Positions 24,271-35,869 of a stretch of DNA of 64,000 bases are shown here, piece by piece. The translations under genes and the position numbers were made by a program. Positions within the stretch are counted from its first letter, which is position 1, and the number at the start of each line of letters is the position of its first letter. A model generated the notes under the pieces. That model ran no database searches. It was not told the DNA's origin and saw only the letters and a program-made list of their open reading frames with translations. Origin of the DNA: Membranipora membranacea (lineage: Eukaryota > Bryozoa > Gymnolaemata > Cheilostomatida > Membraniporidae); contig OU612071.1 of assembly GCA_914767715.1 (NCBI GenBank), forward strand, positions 10,709,493 through 10,773,492, written 5' to 3'.

Positions 24271-24848
24271 TAGCTTTAGCATCTAACACAATTGAAAATC
24301 CAAGTTGCAGATTTGTCCCTAAGAAGTCTCCTTTTGTGCTTATACAAATATGTGTCCCCACTTGTTAGGGGGTGTCTATACTTAGCATTGGATTGAGCTT
24401 TATTCGATAGTCTTCATACTAGTTTTTTCGTTTCAGATATATACATAATTGATACTTGTAAAATTATGTAGTATTAGCTATATCATTTACTGTGTACACA
24501 GATGATTTTGTTTATTGTTTAATTAATTATTGTTCAAATGAATAATGACAGAGTGAGTGAAGAGAGTCCTTGAATCCTGTTGGACTTTCTCCTGGTCACG
24601 AACTCATCTCAATTCTGAAATGTTTGAAAATATTTTAAATCATTTTAAATTATGCGAATGAAATTGAACTGTATATTACAATACTATTATATATATAAAC
24701 ATATATCCATGATATATTGTATAAGTATGGTATTCAGATTTACAGCCACCAATAACTTTGTTTCATGGATTACTGTTCCCTGACTTTTCAGTACATATCT
24801 ACAAAACAGTTATTTAAGTCTAATTGATTTTGCTCACCTCTTATGGGT

Positions 24849-25261
24849 CTAGCCTTTGATTGCATCAATAACTTTCTCGCCTCCACTGATGGCAGCGTCG
24901 ATTGCTAAACCAGCAGCTGCTGACTTGGCTGCTGCCTTTACCACACTACTGAAGACCCCAGCTTCAATCTGTACAGCAGCTATAAAAGACAGCATGTTTG
25001 AATGTTTGAGAACTCATTAATACAAGCGGAGTAAGTGAAATGCAATTGAATGCTATGAGGTTGATTTTATTTAGGAAATAGACGATATTGAAAAATTGTT
25101 GAATCAAAACTTAGATCAAACCGAACACAGATTTCACAGTGTCGCATTGCAATTATTTACCATATTTCTGTACTGGTAGCATAATTGGAATATATGAAAC
25201 AGAAGAAGCAAAACTCACCGAGTGCGGCAATGATCAGGGATATAAGTGCGAAGACCTTCAT
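24849..25261 (-). CDS. Small secreted Ala/Gly-rich peptide precursor, copy F (SINE-free type)
   Basis: Intact 57-aa precursor. Coding exon 2 is 25219-25261 (ATG at 25261) and coding exon 3 is 24849-24979 (TAG). Exon 1 runs from about 25480 to 25419, before the donor at 25418-25413; exon 4 begins at 24614, with AATAAA at 24516-24511. The signal peptide reads ISLIIAAL and then Ala-Ala-Val-Gln; the mature peptide begins GVFSSVVK. Near the C terminus it has GGEKVIDAIKG instead of GGEAVIDAIKG, adding one positive charge. The stop is TAG as in E, G, H and O, against TAA in A to D, which splits the family into two clades. It is paired head-to-head with copy G. Confidence 0.86.
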
Positions 25262-25504
25262 TTTCTTGTATCTACATCAAATAAATAATATGATATATAA
25301 GAGAGAAGACAAATTCATAGGACCCATCTCATAAAACAAAAATGCTAAATTAAAACTTTTATTTCAAACATTATTATATATGATGCCATGGTCAGTAAAT
25401 TTGCAACCAAATACTTACTGTGGATCGTGATGGTTAATATGAGCTGTGACAGTGAGGTGCTGTGAGGCTGTAGTCTTGTGATCTTTGTATTATCTGGTCT
25501 CTTC

Positions 25505-25570
25505 TTTTATACTCTCTACACAGGCAACATGTCATATGCTGGAAGTTGTTATTTTTCTATCGGCTGTTCC
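25505..25570 (-). promoter_or_regulatory. 66-bp core promoter block of copy F
   Basis: Minus-strand block from GGAACAGCCGATAG at 25570 to TATAAAA at 25511-25505. Confidence 0.8.
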
Positions 25571-27502
25571 TATTTATGACAAAAAGCAACAATTAATAGT
25601 GTGTTGGACACAAGTTTCAATTGTTTGTGTTCCACATTTTGCAGGATATAAACTATGCACTTATGTCATTTGAGTAACAGCTGATATCTATTCATGAAGG
25701 AAAAAATTGTACAACAGGATATCAGATATTGGGTTAATGATTAGGAAACCAAAGCAATAATGACTAATGTATTTTAGCTTCCATTGCTTTCATATTTGCT
25801 CAAACTTAAACTTGTAACATCCACTGCACATCGCATCTCAAGAGTGCAATTATCTCTGAACTTACTAATCACCTATCGTCAAACCATCTGTTTGTGTCCA
25901 CAAATATGGTACACTCCTATTTATTTGATAGGGTCATGCTGACATTGAGGTAGAGCCTCCGAAAAAAAAACAAATTAAAGATTTTTGGAGCGAGCACAGG
26001 GTTGGTCATTGACAAGATCGGGTACATAAACATTGTATTGCTAGAGCTTGAGTAATTTTGAGGGCTGCAATCTGTAGCAATGTTTATTCAGACACTTTTC
26101 TTAACTCAGCTCTAGCAATACAATGTTTATGTACCCAATCTTGTCAATGACCAACCCTGTGCTCGCTCCAAAAATCTTTAATTTTTTTTTTTTTCCGGAG
26201 GATCTACCTCAATGTCAGCATGACCCTATCAAATAAATAGGAGTGTACCATATTTGTGGATACAAACAGATGGTTTGACGATAGATGATTAGTAAGTTCA
26301 GAGATAATTGCACTCTTGAGATGCCATGTGCAGTGGATGTTACAAGTTTAAGTTTGAGCAAATATGAAAGCAATGGATGCTAAAATACATTAGTCATTAT
26401 TTATTATTATTTAGTCTATGGAGAAAATTCAATTGTTGAGGATTTCATTCAGATCATTGAGACAAACTCATCATATTAAAGGCAGTAATGAAGCCTTGGA
26501 GTCGGAATTGGTGCAACTATCACATCAATTTTTTTCGAAGATTGTCATCTGTGTATTCTGCATTCTCAAAACAGAAACATCATGAGAAAAAAATACCAAC
26601 CGCAAATAACGGTCTTATAAGAAATTGCAACAACTTCTTTCCTTCTGTAGATGCAACATCTTGGCTATGAGATATGAGATTTTAGTTGAGTCACCAAAAT
26701 CATTTTATGATGATGATTTGAATTTTCAATCTTATTTATTAACTTTTCGAATATATATATATATATATATATATCTAAAGTGGTATGTTGCGACAATTGG
26801 ACCGAAATTCAAAGGACTATAAAAACTGCTCTGGCTCCGGGCAGGTACTTGGTCTCAGCTCTGATTCTTATTGATGGTTATATTGTGTGCTTTCTAAGGG
26901 TGCTGAGGAAATTCAGTGCTGTTGAGAGCTTCTTCTCTACCAAACGACTTTAAAGGCAAAAATCTGAGGGTGAACAGGGGTGGGTGGTGATGTAGTAAAC
27001 CTGGGTTATCAGTGCACAAAAGTTGTACATATGTGGGCCTGGGATTATGCCAATTTTTTTCTGATTAAGAGTGTTTGAGTAAATCATGCTACGGATTCAA
27101 ACCCTTAAAGTTGCTCAAGCTGTATAAATACAATGTTTATTGTGTACCATATTATTTTGGCATACGAACAGATGGGTTGACCATAGATGATTAGTGAGTT
27201 CAGAGATAAGTACACTCTTGAGATGCGGTGTGCAGTGGATGTTACAAGTTTAGGTTTGGGCAAATATTAAAGCAATGGAAGCTAAGACACATATTCATCA
27301 TTGCTATAATGAACAACTGAAGGGTTTCCTAATCATTAACCCAATATCTGATATCCTGTTGTACAATTTTTTCCTTCATGAATAGATATCAGCTGTTACT
27401 CAAATGACATAAGTGCATAGTTTATATCCTGCAAAATGTGGAACACAAACAATTTAAACTTGTGTCCAACACACTATTAATTAATGCTTTTTGTCATAAA
27501 TA
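25571..27502. repeat. Imperfect palindrome between divergent copies F and G
   Basis: Same spacer family as A/B and C/D, geometric centre about 26530. The block GATAGGGTCATGCTGACATT near 25928 reappears inverted near 26205-26230, and further right-arm segments reach 27500. No gene. Frames at 26488-26822 are repeat-borne. Confidence 0.72.
26751..26774. repeat. (AT)n microsatellite
   Basis: Twelve AT units in the F/G spacer. The matching place in A, C and L/M spacers has shorter ATATAT runs (3913-3922, 13716-13730, 56690), so the tract varies in length between copies. Confidence 0.9.
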
Positions 27503-27568
27503 GGAACAGCCGATAGAAAAATAACTACTTCCAGCATATGACATGTTGCCTGTGTTGAGAGTATAAAA
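27503..27568 (+). promoter_or_regulatory. 66-bp core promoter block of copy G
   Basis: GGAACAGCCGATAG through to TATAAAA at 27562-27568. The 66-bp spacing is maintained. Confidence 0.8.
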
Positions 27569-27799
27569 GAAGGGACCAGATAATACAAAGATCACAAGAC
27601 TACAGCCTCACAGCACCTCACTGAATCAAACCTCTAAATCCAAAGTACGTATCTGGTTGTAAATTCATTGATTAAAACATTTGTGAGATGATAATGATAT
27701 TATAAATGTGATCAACTATCCTAGTTTTTTTTATGTTTAGGATTTAATGAATTTGCTCGTCTTAATGCATTATTCCTTTTTCATTTTAGGTACAAGAAA

Positions 27800-28731
27800 A
27801 TGAAGGTCTTTGCACTTATCTCCCTGATTCTGGCTGCACTAGGTGAGTTCCAATTTTTATTCTAGCAGGTTTTAAATCAATTTACCAGTAATGCAATCTA
27901 GAGAACAGGAGGTGGGCTCAGTTGGTTAGAGCGCAATTCCTTTTGCATGCAAATTTGAAGGTCGTGGATTCAAATCGCCTACTGGGGTTTGATTGGCCTC
28001 CAGGTGTGCTCTGACCTGCCTGCAAACAGAGGGCAATCTGGTGAAGATGTTGGGGCCTAGGACAATTACCTTCTTGCTGCCCATGCTTTGGGATGTGGCG
28101 TGTGAAATGTCTGATTTTAATCATTGGTTAAATGATCCTCAGACTGCTGCTGCCACTCAGGCGCATTTAATTCTGTATAGATCTAGAATAACCAATCAAG
28201 ACTTACATCACAGGATTGTCATCTAATGGGCATATAATTTGCACAAACAGGCATTCCAAATCAGGGCATGAAACTCATGCACTAGCTGATGACATCATTA
28301 ATTTCCAATAGTAAGACATTAACTACTTCACATGATAGGAAGATTAATTTCATACCCTGACTTTGCCCGATCAGTTGGTGCAAATTATTTACTCATTAGG
28401 TGACAATGATAAATTGCAGCCTGCGTTATTTGTTGGTGAGCTATAGAGAATTCAATAAGCACACATTAATCTATGTAACATCAGTTGTTTAAGGGGTGAG
28501 ATATATATAGTAGAAGTAGAATAATAATTGTCATCAGCCAATGTCTATGAGTTTGTGAAATTTTCCTGTTATTACTATTCGAATGTTCTGTTGGTTATAG
28601 CTGTCGTACAGATTGAAGCTGGGTTCATCAGTAGCGCGATAAAGTCAGCAGCCAAGTCAGCAGCTGCAGGTTTAGCAATCGATGCTGCCATCAGTGGAGG
28701 CGAGAAAGTTATTGATGCCATCAAAGGCTAG
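27800..28731 (+). CDS. Small secreted Ala/Gly-rich peptide precursor, copy G (SINE-intron type, variant mature peptide)
   Basis: Intact 57-aa precursor. Coding exon 2 is 27800-27842 and coding exon 3 is 28601-28731 (TAG). Exon 1 ends at 27644 before GTACGT; exon 4 starts at 28966; AATAAA is at 29050-29055. The signal peptide reads ISLILAAL. The mature segment differs from A to D at its N-terminal part (GFISSAIKSAAK instead of GVFSSVVKAAAK) and has EK for EA near the end. The middle, with GLAIDAAISGG, is unchanged. So variation is concentrated at the two ends of the mature peptide. The intron 2 insertion is the full-length SINE. Diverges from copy F. Confidence 0.86.
27908..28215 (+). mobile_element. 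tRNA-derived SINE in intron 2 of copy G
   Basis: Full-length and in sense orientation. GGAGGTGGGCTCAGTTGG at the head gives the A box. The B box-like GGTCGTGGATTCAAATC follows at about 27959. The body ends near ATCACAGGATTGTCATCTAA. Same site as in A, C, I, L and N. Confidence 0.8.
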
Positions 28732-29079
28732 ACCCATAAGAGGTGGGCAAAATCAATTAGACTTAAATAACTGTTTTGTAGATATGTACTGAAAGGTCAG
28801 GGAACAATAATCCATGAAACAAAGTTATTGGTGGCTGTAACTCTGAATACCATACTAATACAATATATTATGGATATTTGATTTTATATTTGATAGTATT
28901 GTGATATACAGTTCGATTTCATTCGCATAATTGAAAATGATTTAAAATGTTTTCAAACATTTCAGAATCGAGATGAGTTCGTGACCTTGAGGAAGTCCAA
29001 CAGGATTCATGGACTCTCTGTACTCACTCTGTCATTATTTATTTTGAGCAATAAATAATTAAACAATAAACCAAATCAT

Positions 29080-30830
29080 CTCTGTACACAGTTAAATTAT
29101 ATAGCTAATACTACATAATTTTACAAGATTCAATTATGTATATATCTGAAACGAACAAACTAGTATGAAGACTATCAAATAAAGCTCAATCCAATGCTAA
29201 ATATAGACACACCCAAACAAGTGGGGAAACATATTTGTATAACCACAACAGGAGTCTTCTTAGGGACAAATCTGCAACTTGGATTTTCAATTGAGTTAGA
29301 TGCGTAAAGGTCAGAATTCGACTAGCTCATGCCACTCAGAGACTTATTTGCGTCTTGTAGTTCAATAGCAGCAGGTAGTATCACCTCCTTATTTGTATAA
29401 ATATGAGAACCACAGATATTACCACACCATTTTTATATAGGTGTAGCAAATCTTTTGTTCTACTAGACAAAATCCTCAAGAAATTGGGAAGAATAGAAAC
29501 TAATGACAATTGGTATTCTAGTTTGTATCAACTGGTGTGTCTTTTGATTGGAAGCCAGCAGTATTGAATTTGACATGCCATACCGAAATCAATTGTCATT
29601 TTGAAACAGAAGGAGATTGATAGGCATTTCAATGCACAAAAAATGCTGCAATACTGGACTATGACTAAGCAAAAGTTGTGACGAGAGATTTGAGCAGCAA
29701 CAGTCTTTTGTCAATTGTAACCTAACGAAACCTGAATATAAGCAAGTGATATTATCACACAGACTGGTGAATTAAGTTTGATTATGGTTCTGTAAGGTTT
29801 TGGTAGCTTTGGCCTTAGCCCAGTATGGTAATATCAAATTGGACTATCGTATACCATGCTCACCAGGTTGGTATTATATTGACAGAGGACTGAGGACTAA
29901 AAGGTATCAAATTTTTCCTAACCAAACTTGTCACACTTTTATCGATTTGTCATACTTGCAACTCGCAGGATTTAAACGAAACACCCAAAAACACTCTCTT
30001 GTGATCTCTGTGATTAACAGGAAAATGAGAAAAGTGTCTCATGAATTTGTAATACAATTGTAAAATATACATTTTGGAATCATGACATGTTTGCCTGTGT
30101 TTTGCAGTAAATAGTTGAATTCAACAAGAATCATAGATGCTCCATCCATTCAGCCTCCATTCAACAAGGATATCGCCACAAATTAACAGCATCAATGCAT
30201 TCTCTTTTTGGGGATGGTAAGATGGCGCAATGAGTTGTTGGTTCGAGTCCCGCTAGGGGAGTTTTCAAAGGTTGAATGTTCCAGATCCAGTTATGATATT
30301 CTGCTGTCTCCTGATGCTGCTCAGAGTAAGGCTACTACCTGGAACTTTTGGTATCCTAAAGGGGCTGCTGTTGCTAAATCTACATTATATGCTACTTGCT
30401 TTGAAGACAATGCCGACAAAAATGCATAAAGTATTGACAGGTGATATGTTTGGTTTAATTTCTTTATTATTTCAGTTTGGTAGTATAGTAAATTATTAGT
30501 TTAATCTTACAGAGAAAAGTTATTTGAAGGTACAACTTTATCCAATCATGATCAGTTAGAGCCTTAGAGTGGAATTAGTCAATAAAAAGTCTAGGAACAC
30601 GGGAAAAATATTCATAACCAATCAATACCAACTGAGGGGTGTCCTAATTAAATGGCTACAACTAGAAAGTTGTATCCTTTTTGATAAAATTTCGAATGAA
30701 AAGAAAAGAGCAAAATTTTCAAATAGTTGTAATTATCAAATTATTGTATCCTGAATCAACATATCTCCTGAAAGAGCATCTGCGAACAGAATTAGAGATT
30801 ATCTTCCACGAAGGTCCTTAATTAATTACA
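29080..30830 (+). repeat. 3' flank of copy G
   Basis: Standard flank with the recurring frames at 29800-30063 and 30208-30429. It lacks CGCATG before the GGTTCGAGTCCC B box-like stretch, as in copy D. The frames differ among copies by frameshifts and stops. No gene is called. Confidence 0.68.
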
Positions 30831-32055
30831 AAAATTTTGCTGTTGATCTCTCTCTGAAAACACTTTTAACCTCTGAAACCAATAGAGATAAAATTTAACA
30901 ATCGTAAGGAGATGAGGGCACCTAATCACATGCAGATGTGAGATTCCTGTCACTGTTCTGGCTAGAACAATCAACGAGATTTTTTCCCTTCATTTTCATT
31001 TCACATATCATGGTGTAGGGAGGTGTAGGCAGAGGACGTTTCAATCCCTATCTTACTGGTATGGCATCACCAAACTAAATGCCATTCGAATTAGGTATTT
31101 ATATTTGTGTTTGCTATATAAATATTGAATGGTGTGCAAGGAGGTGTTGATTTATTGCAACATATTATTTATTGAAAAAATTAAGTTCATTACATAGCTG
31201 ATTGACAAGAGTTTATGGATCCTGTGTGATTTTCTCCTGGTTGCTGAGATATCTCAGACCTAGAATGTTCAGAATGCCTCATCTAAAGGCCATTCTGAAT
31301 TTCTCAAAGCTGAGTTATGGTGTTCAGTTGTTTCGTGTTGCTGCTACATGTAATTGTTGTAAATAGCTGTGAAGGATGTATTTCACAACAATGCTAACGA
31401 TTGCTTGCAAACACATAACTACTGAAAGGTGGTATATCTGATTTATTTGCTATACTTTTTTTAATTTCAAGTGACAGTCCTATTAGAAAAGTTGTTATGC
31501 TACCCCAGTAACCTCGAATATTGTGAGTTCATAGGGCAAATAAAAATAGAAAAGAAGAAAAGTTGTGGAAAATAGCATTTTAGAGTGTTCTCTCGTCCAA
31601 TAGCACAGTCCACTCTTCCTTTGCCACCCTATGCAACACAGCATATGTGTTAAGGTTGTTGGCCTTAAATGGCCCATTGCTGGGACCCCTTGTAGTGACC
31701 CCTCTTTTAATGTGGTGATAGTTTAAACAAATCAAGGAAACTTTGAAAAATATTAACTAGTTGATACCAACTGTGGAGCCCCTATTCATTTCCTGTTGAG
31801 TATAACTATATTATCTTTTTTTTTATAAAAGGACTCATGAAAAGAATGGAGTGGAATTTTCAATGGGATGGAATAATATTAAAGCATTATATCATTATAT
31901 CATTGAAAAATATCTTCTGAAAGAGCATCCAAAAATAAACTAGAAAACTTATTCCAAGTAGGTCCTGAAGGAATTAGTTGATTTTTTGCAGCTTTGCAAA
32001 CTGCCAGTTTTGTTTCGAAGAACTGTGTACTTTGTATCTGTACTCACAAGCTCAG
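30831..32055. repeat. Decayed flank block, second copy
   Basis: Duplicate of 18151-19335, including the exon 4-like remnant near 31185-31260 and the block GGACTCATGAAAAGAATGGA. The frame at 31495-31677 (-) is not conserved in the other copy. No gene. Confidence 0.6.
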
Positions 32056-32059
32056 TATG

Positions 32060-32877
32060 ATGATCCTCATTATGTGACACTGACTTATCTAGACGCGATC
32101 TAATTTGATTCAAGATCAAACACCTGACTCAAGAGCATGTCTCTTAATTCTTATCAAGTTTAATATCAAAGGCAATTTAACTTAACAATGCATGTCTTAT
32201 TTTAACAAGTTTTAATTTTTAGTTAAAAATGCCATGCATGCTCAATTTAATTCATTTAACTAAATTAGTTGATGATACAAATAATCCAACCAAATGTTAT
32301 ACTGTGCCTTAATCAAATAATAAGCAAAGTTCTATTTCCCTATAAATATCACTACTGTACAATAAATGAAAAAATTATGATATTATGTAAAACTTTCATG
32401 TTTAAAAACTGACCTGACTCCAAACTAAGGTGCAAACAAAGAGCCTGCCTGCCGACCAGAAGGCCGCCAAACAGATCATGAATTTCAATTGACAACAATG
32501 CTCTTTAATAGTATAGTTCATGACACATTAAAAAACTGCTGACGTCAATAAGCAAAAAAATAATAATTAAACAACAGTGGGATGGTGTAAGTCACCGATG
32601 GTATAATTTTCTAATCATGCTTTGTCCTTTTCCCGACGCATTTACTGTGTTGCCCTGGTTGTGGCTTAGGTGGTACGGGGATTAAAATTAGCATTTTAAT
32701 TTAACTTTATTGCCTGTCCTCGATTGAGGTTAAATGTCCTGCCTGTTACCAGCGTGTCCTTGAGTCAAGGTTGAGTGTACTGATGATGATATGAATATTG
32801 AATATTGTCTGATAGTTATATGGTAGTTGTCCCTTGCTCGTCCTCGATTGATTTGACAATCCTATGATGTTATGATG
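32060..32877. mobile_element. About 840-bp interspersed element, copy 3
   Basis: Same orientation as copy 2 (19340-20215) and inverse of copy 1. The end near 32830 has lost the segment GATATGTCTGCTGCTGTGGA relative to copy 2. Confidence 0.5.
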
Positions 32878-33380
32878 TTAATTCAAAACTGCTGGCTTCC
32901 GATCAAAGGACACATCAGTTGATACAAACTAGAATACCAATTGTCTTTAGCTTCTATCCTTCCAAATTTCATATGGATTTTGTCTAGTAGAACAAAAGAT
33001 TTGCTACACCGTTATAAAATGTGTGTGTTGATAACTGTGGTTTTAATATTTATACAAATAAGGAGGTGATAATATCTGCTGCTATCGAACTACAAGAAGC
33101 AAATAAGTCTCTGAGTAGCATGAGCTAGTCAAATTCTGACCCTCACGCGTCTAACTCATTTGAAAATCCGAGTTGCAGATTTGTCCCTAAGAAGTCTCCT
33201 GTTGTGGTTATACAATATGTGTCTCCACTTGTTAGGGGGTGTCTATATTTAGCATTGGATTGAGCTTTATTTGATAGTCTTCATACTAGTTTTTTCGTTT
33301 CAGTTATATACATAATTGAATCTTGTAAAATTATGTAGTATTAGGTATATAATTTGACTGTGTACAGATACGATTCAGTT
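32878..33380 (-). repeat. 3' flank of copy H
   Basis: Standard flank in reverse orientation, joined to the element end at TGTTAATTCAAAACTGC as in E. No gene. Confidence 0.65.
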
Positions 33381-33717
33381 TACTGTTTAAGTGTTTATTG
33401 TTCAAAATGAATAATGACAGAGTGAGTAAAGAGAGTCCATGAATCCTGTTGGACTTCCTCCTGGTCACGAACTCATCTCAATTCTGAAATGTTTGAAAAT
33501 ATATTAAATCATTTTAAATTATTCGAATGAAATTGAACTGTATAGCCCAATACTATTATATATATAAACATATATCCATGATGTATTGTATAAGTATGGT
33601 ATTCAGAGTTACAGCCACCAATAACCTCGTTTCATGGATTATTGTTCCCTGACTTTTCAGTACATATCTACAAAACAGTTATTTAAGTCTAATTGACTTT
33701 GCCCACCTCTTATGGGT

Positions 33718-34117
33718 CTAGCCTTTGATTGCATCAATAACTTTCTCGCCTCCACTGATGGCAGCGTCGATTGCTAAACCAGCAGCTGCTGACTTGGCTG
33801 CTGCCTTTACCACGCTACTGAAGACCCCAGCTTCAATCTGTACAACAGCTGTAAAAGACAGCATGTTTGGATTATTACAAGTGGAGTGAGTGAAATGCAA
33901 TGGAATGCTATGAGGTTGTTTTTATTTAGGAAAAAGATGATATTGAAAAGTTGTTGAATCAAAACTTAGATCAAACCGAACACATATTTCACAGTGTTGC
34001 ATTGCAGTTATTTACCATATTTCTGTACTGGTAGCATATTTGGAATTCCTGAAAAGAGGAGAAGCAAAACTCACCGAGTGCGGCAATGATCAGGGATATA
34101 AGTGCGAAGACCTTCAT
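33718..34117 (-). CDS. Small secreted Ala/Gly-rich peptide precursor, copy H (SINE-free type)
   Basis: Intact 57-aa precursor. Coding exon 2 is 34075-34117 (ATG at 34117) and coding exon 3 is 33718-33848 (TAG). Exon 1 runs from about 34335 to 34275, before the donor at 34274-34269. Exon 4 begins at 33483 and AATAAA is at 33399-33394. Mature peptide as in copy F (GVFSSVVK start, GGEKVIDAIKG end). There is no divergent partner; instead, truncated copy I lies directly upstream in the same orientation. Confidence 0.86.
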
Positions 34118-34360
34118 TTTCTTGTACCTACATCAAATAAATTATATGATATATAAGATAGAAGACAAATTCATAGGACCCATATCATAAAACAAAAATG
34201 TTAAATTAAAACATTTACTTCAAACATTATTATATCTGATGCCATGGTCAGTAAATTTGCAACCAGATACTTACTGTGGATCGTGATGGTTAATATGAGC
34301 TGTGACAGTGAGGTGCTGTGAGGCAGTAGTCTTGTGATCTTTGTATTTTCTGGTCTTTTC

Positions 34361-34426
34361 TTTTATACTCTCAACACAGGCAACATGTCATATGCTGGAC
34401 GTTGTTATTTTTCAATCGGCTGTTCC
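34361..34426 (-). promoter_or_regulatory. 66-bp core promoter block of copy H
   Basis: Minus-strand block from GGAACAGCCGATTG at 34426 to TATAAAA at 34367-34361, with one or two substitutions compared with other copies. Confidence 0.78.
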
Positions 34427-34561
34427 TATTTATGACAAAAAACAACAATTAATAGTGTGTTGGAGACAAGTTTTAATTGTTTGTGTTCGACTTTTTTTCA
34501 GGATATAAACTATGCACTTATGTAATTTGAGTAACAGCTGATATCTATTCATGAAGGAAAA

Positions 34562-35629
34562 TCTGTACGACAGCTATAACCAACAGAACATTCGAATAGT
34601 AATAACAGGAAAATTTTACAAACTCATAGACATCGGCTGATGACAATTATTATTCTACTTCTACTGAATATATATCTTACCCCTTAAACCACTGATGTTA
34701 CATAGATATATGTGTGCTTATTGAATTCTCTATAGCTCATCAACTAATAATGCGAGGCTGCAATTTATCATTGTCACCTAATGAGTAAATAATTTGCACC
34801 AACTTATCTGCAAAGTCAGGGTATGAAATTAATCTTCTGTATCATGTGAAGTAGTTAATGTCTTCCTAGTGGAAATTAATGATGTCATCAGCTAGTGCAT
34901 GAGTTTCATGCCCTCATTTGGAATGCCTGTTTGTGCAAATTATATGCCCATTAGATGACAATCCTGTGATGTAAGTCTTGATTGGTTATTCTAGATCTAT
35001 ACAGAATTAAATGTGCCTGAGTGGCAGCAGCAGTCTGAGGATCATTTAACCAATGATTAAAATCAGACTTTTCACACGCCACATCCCCAAGCATGGACAG
35101 CAAGAAGGTAATTGTCCTAGGCCCCAACATCTTCACCAGATTGTCCTCTGTTTGCAGGCAGGTCAGAGCACACCTGGAGGCCATTCAAACTCCAGTAGGC
35201 GATGGACTGCAGTGCGATTCGAATCCACAACCTTCAAATTTGCATGCAAAAGGAATTGCGCTCTAACCAACTGAGCCCACCTCCTGTTCTCTAGATTGCA
35301 TTGCTGGTAAATTGATTTAAAACCTGCAAGAATAAAAATTGAAACTCACCTAGTGCAGCCAGAATCAGGGAGATAAGTGCAAAGACCTTCATTTTCTTGT
35401 ACCTAAGATGATAAAGGAATATGCATCAAAACGAGCAAATTCATTAAATCCTAAACATAAAAAAAAACATGATAGTTGATCATATTTATCATATCATTAT
35501 CATCTCACAAATGTCTTAATCAATAAATTTACAACCAGAAACTTACTTTGGATTTAGAGGTTTGATTCAGTGAGGTGCTGTGAGGCTGTAGTCTTGTGAT
35601 CTTTGTATTATCTGGTCTCTTCTTTTATA
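34562..35629 (-). pseudogene. Peptide-gene copy I, exon 3 deleted at a recombination junction
   Basis: Promoter, exon 1 (from about 35600 to 35547; donor 35546-35541) and exon 2 (coding 35350-35392, ATG at 35392, donor GTGAGT) are intact, and the SINE-bearing intron 2 continues to its AG acceptor. Only about 13 bases of exon 3 remain (CTGTCGTACAGAT, minus strand, ending near 34562). The sequence then jumps into the upstream region of copy H (TTTCCTTCATGAATAGATAT on the minus strand). The mature-peptide exon and 3' end are therefore gone. A transcript could in principle read on and splice to H exon 2 or 3. The coding potential of I alone is a signal peptide only. Confidence 0.82.
34965..35284 (-). 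mobile_element. tRNA-derived SINE in intron 2 of copy I
   Basis: Full-length minus-strand element. It has an extra 14 or so bases in the head (GATGGACTGCAGTGCG) also seen in copy L and absent from A, C and G, so two SINE subtypes are present at the same site. Confidence 0.78.
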
Positions 35630-35688
35630 CTCTCAACACAGGCAACATGTCATATGCTGGAAGTAGTTATTTTTCTATCGGCTGTTCC
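35623..35688 (-). promoter_or_regulatory. 66-bp core promoter block of copy I
   Basis: Intact block with TATAAAA at 35629-35623 although the gene downstream is truncated. Confidence 0.75.
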
Positions 35689-35869
35689 TATTTATGACAA
35701 AAAACAACTATTAAAAGTGTGTTGGAGACAAGTTTTCATTGTTTGTGTTCGACTTTTTTTCAGGATATAAACTATGCACTTATGTAATTTGAGTAACAGC
35801 TGATATCTATTCATGAAGGAAAAAATTGTACAACAGGATATCAGATATTGGGTTGATGATCAGGAAACC

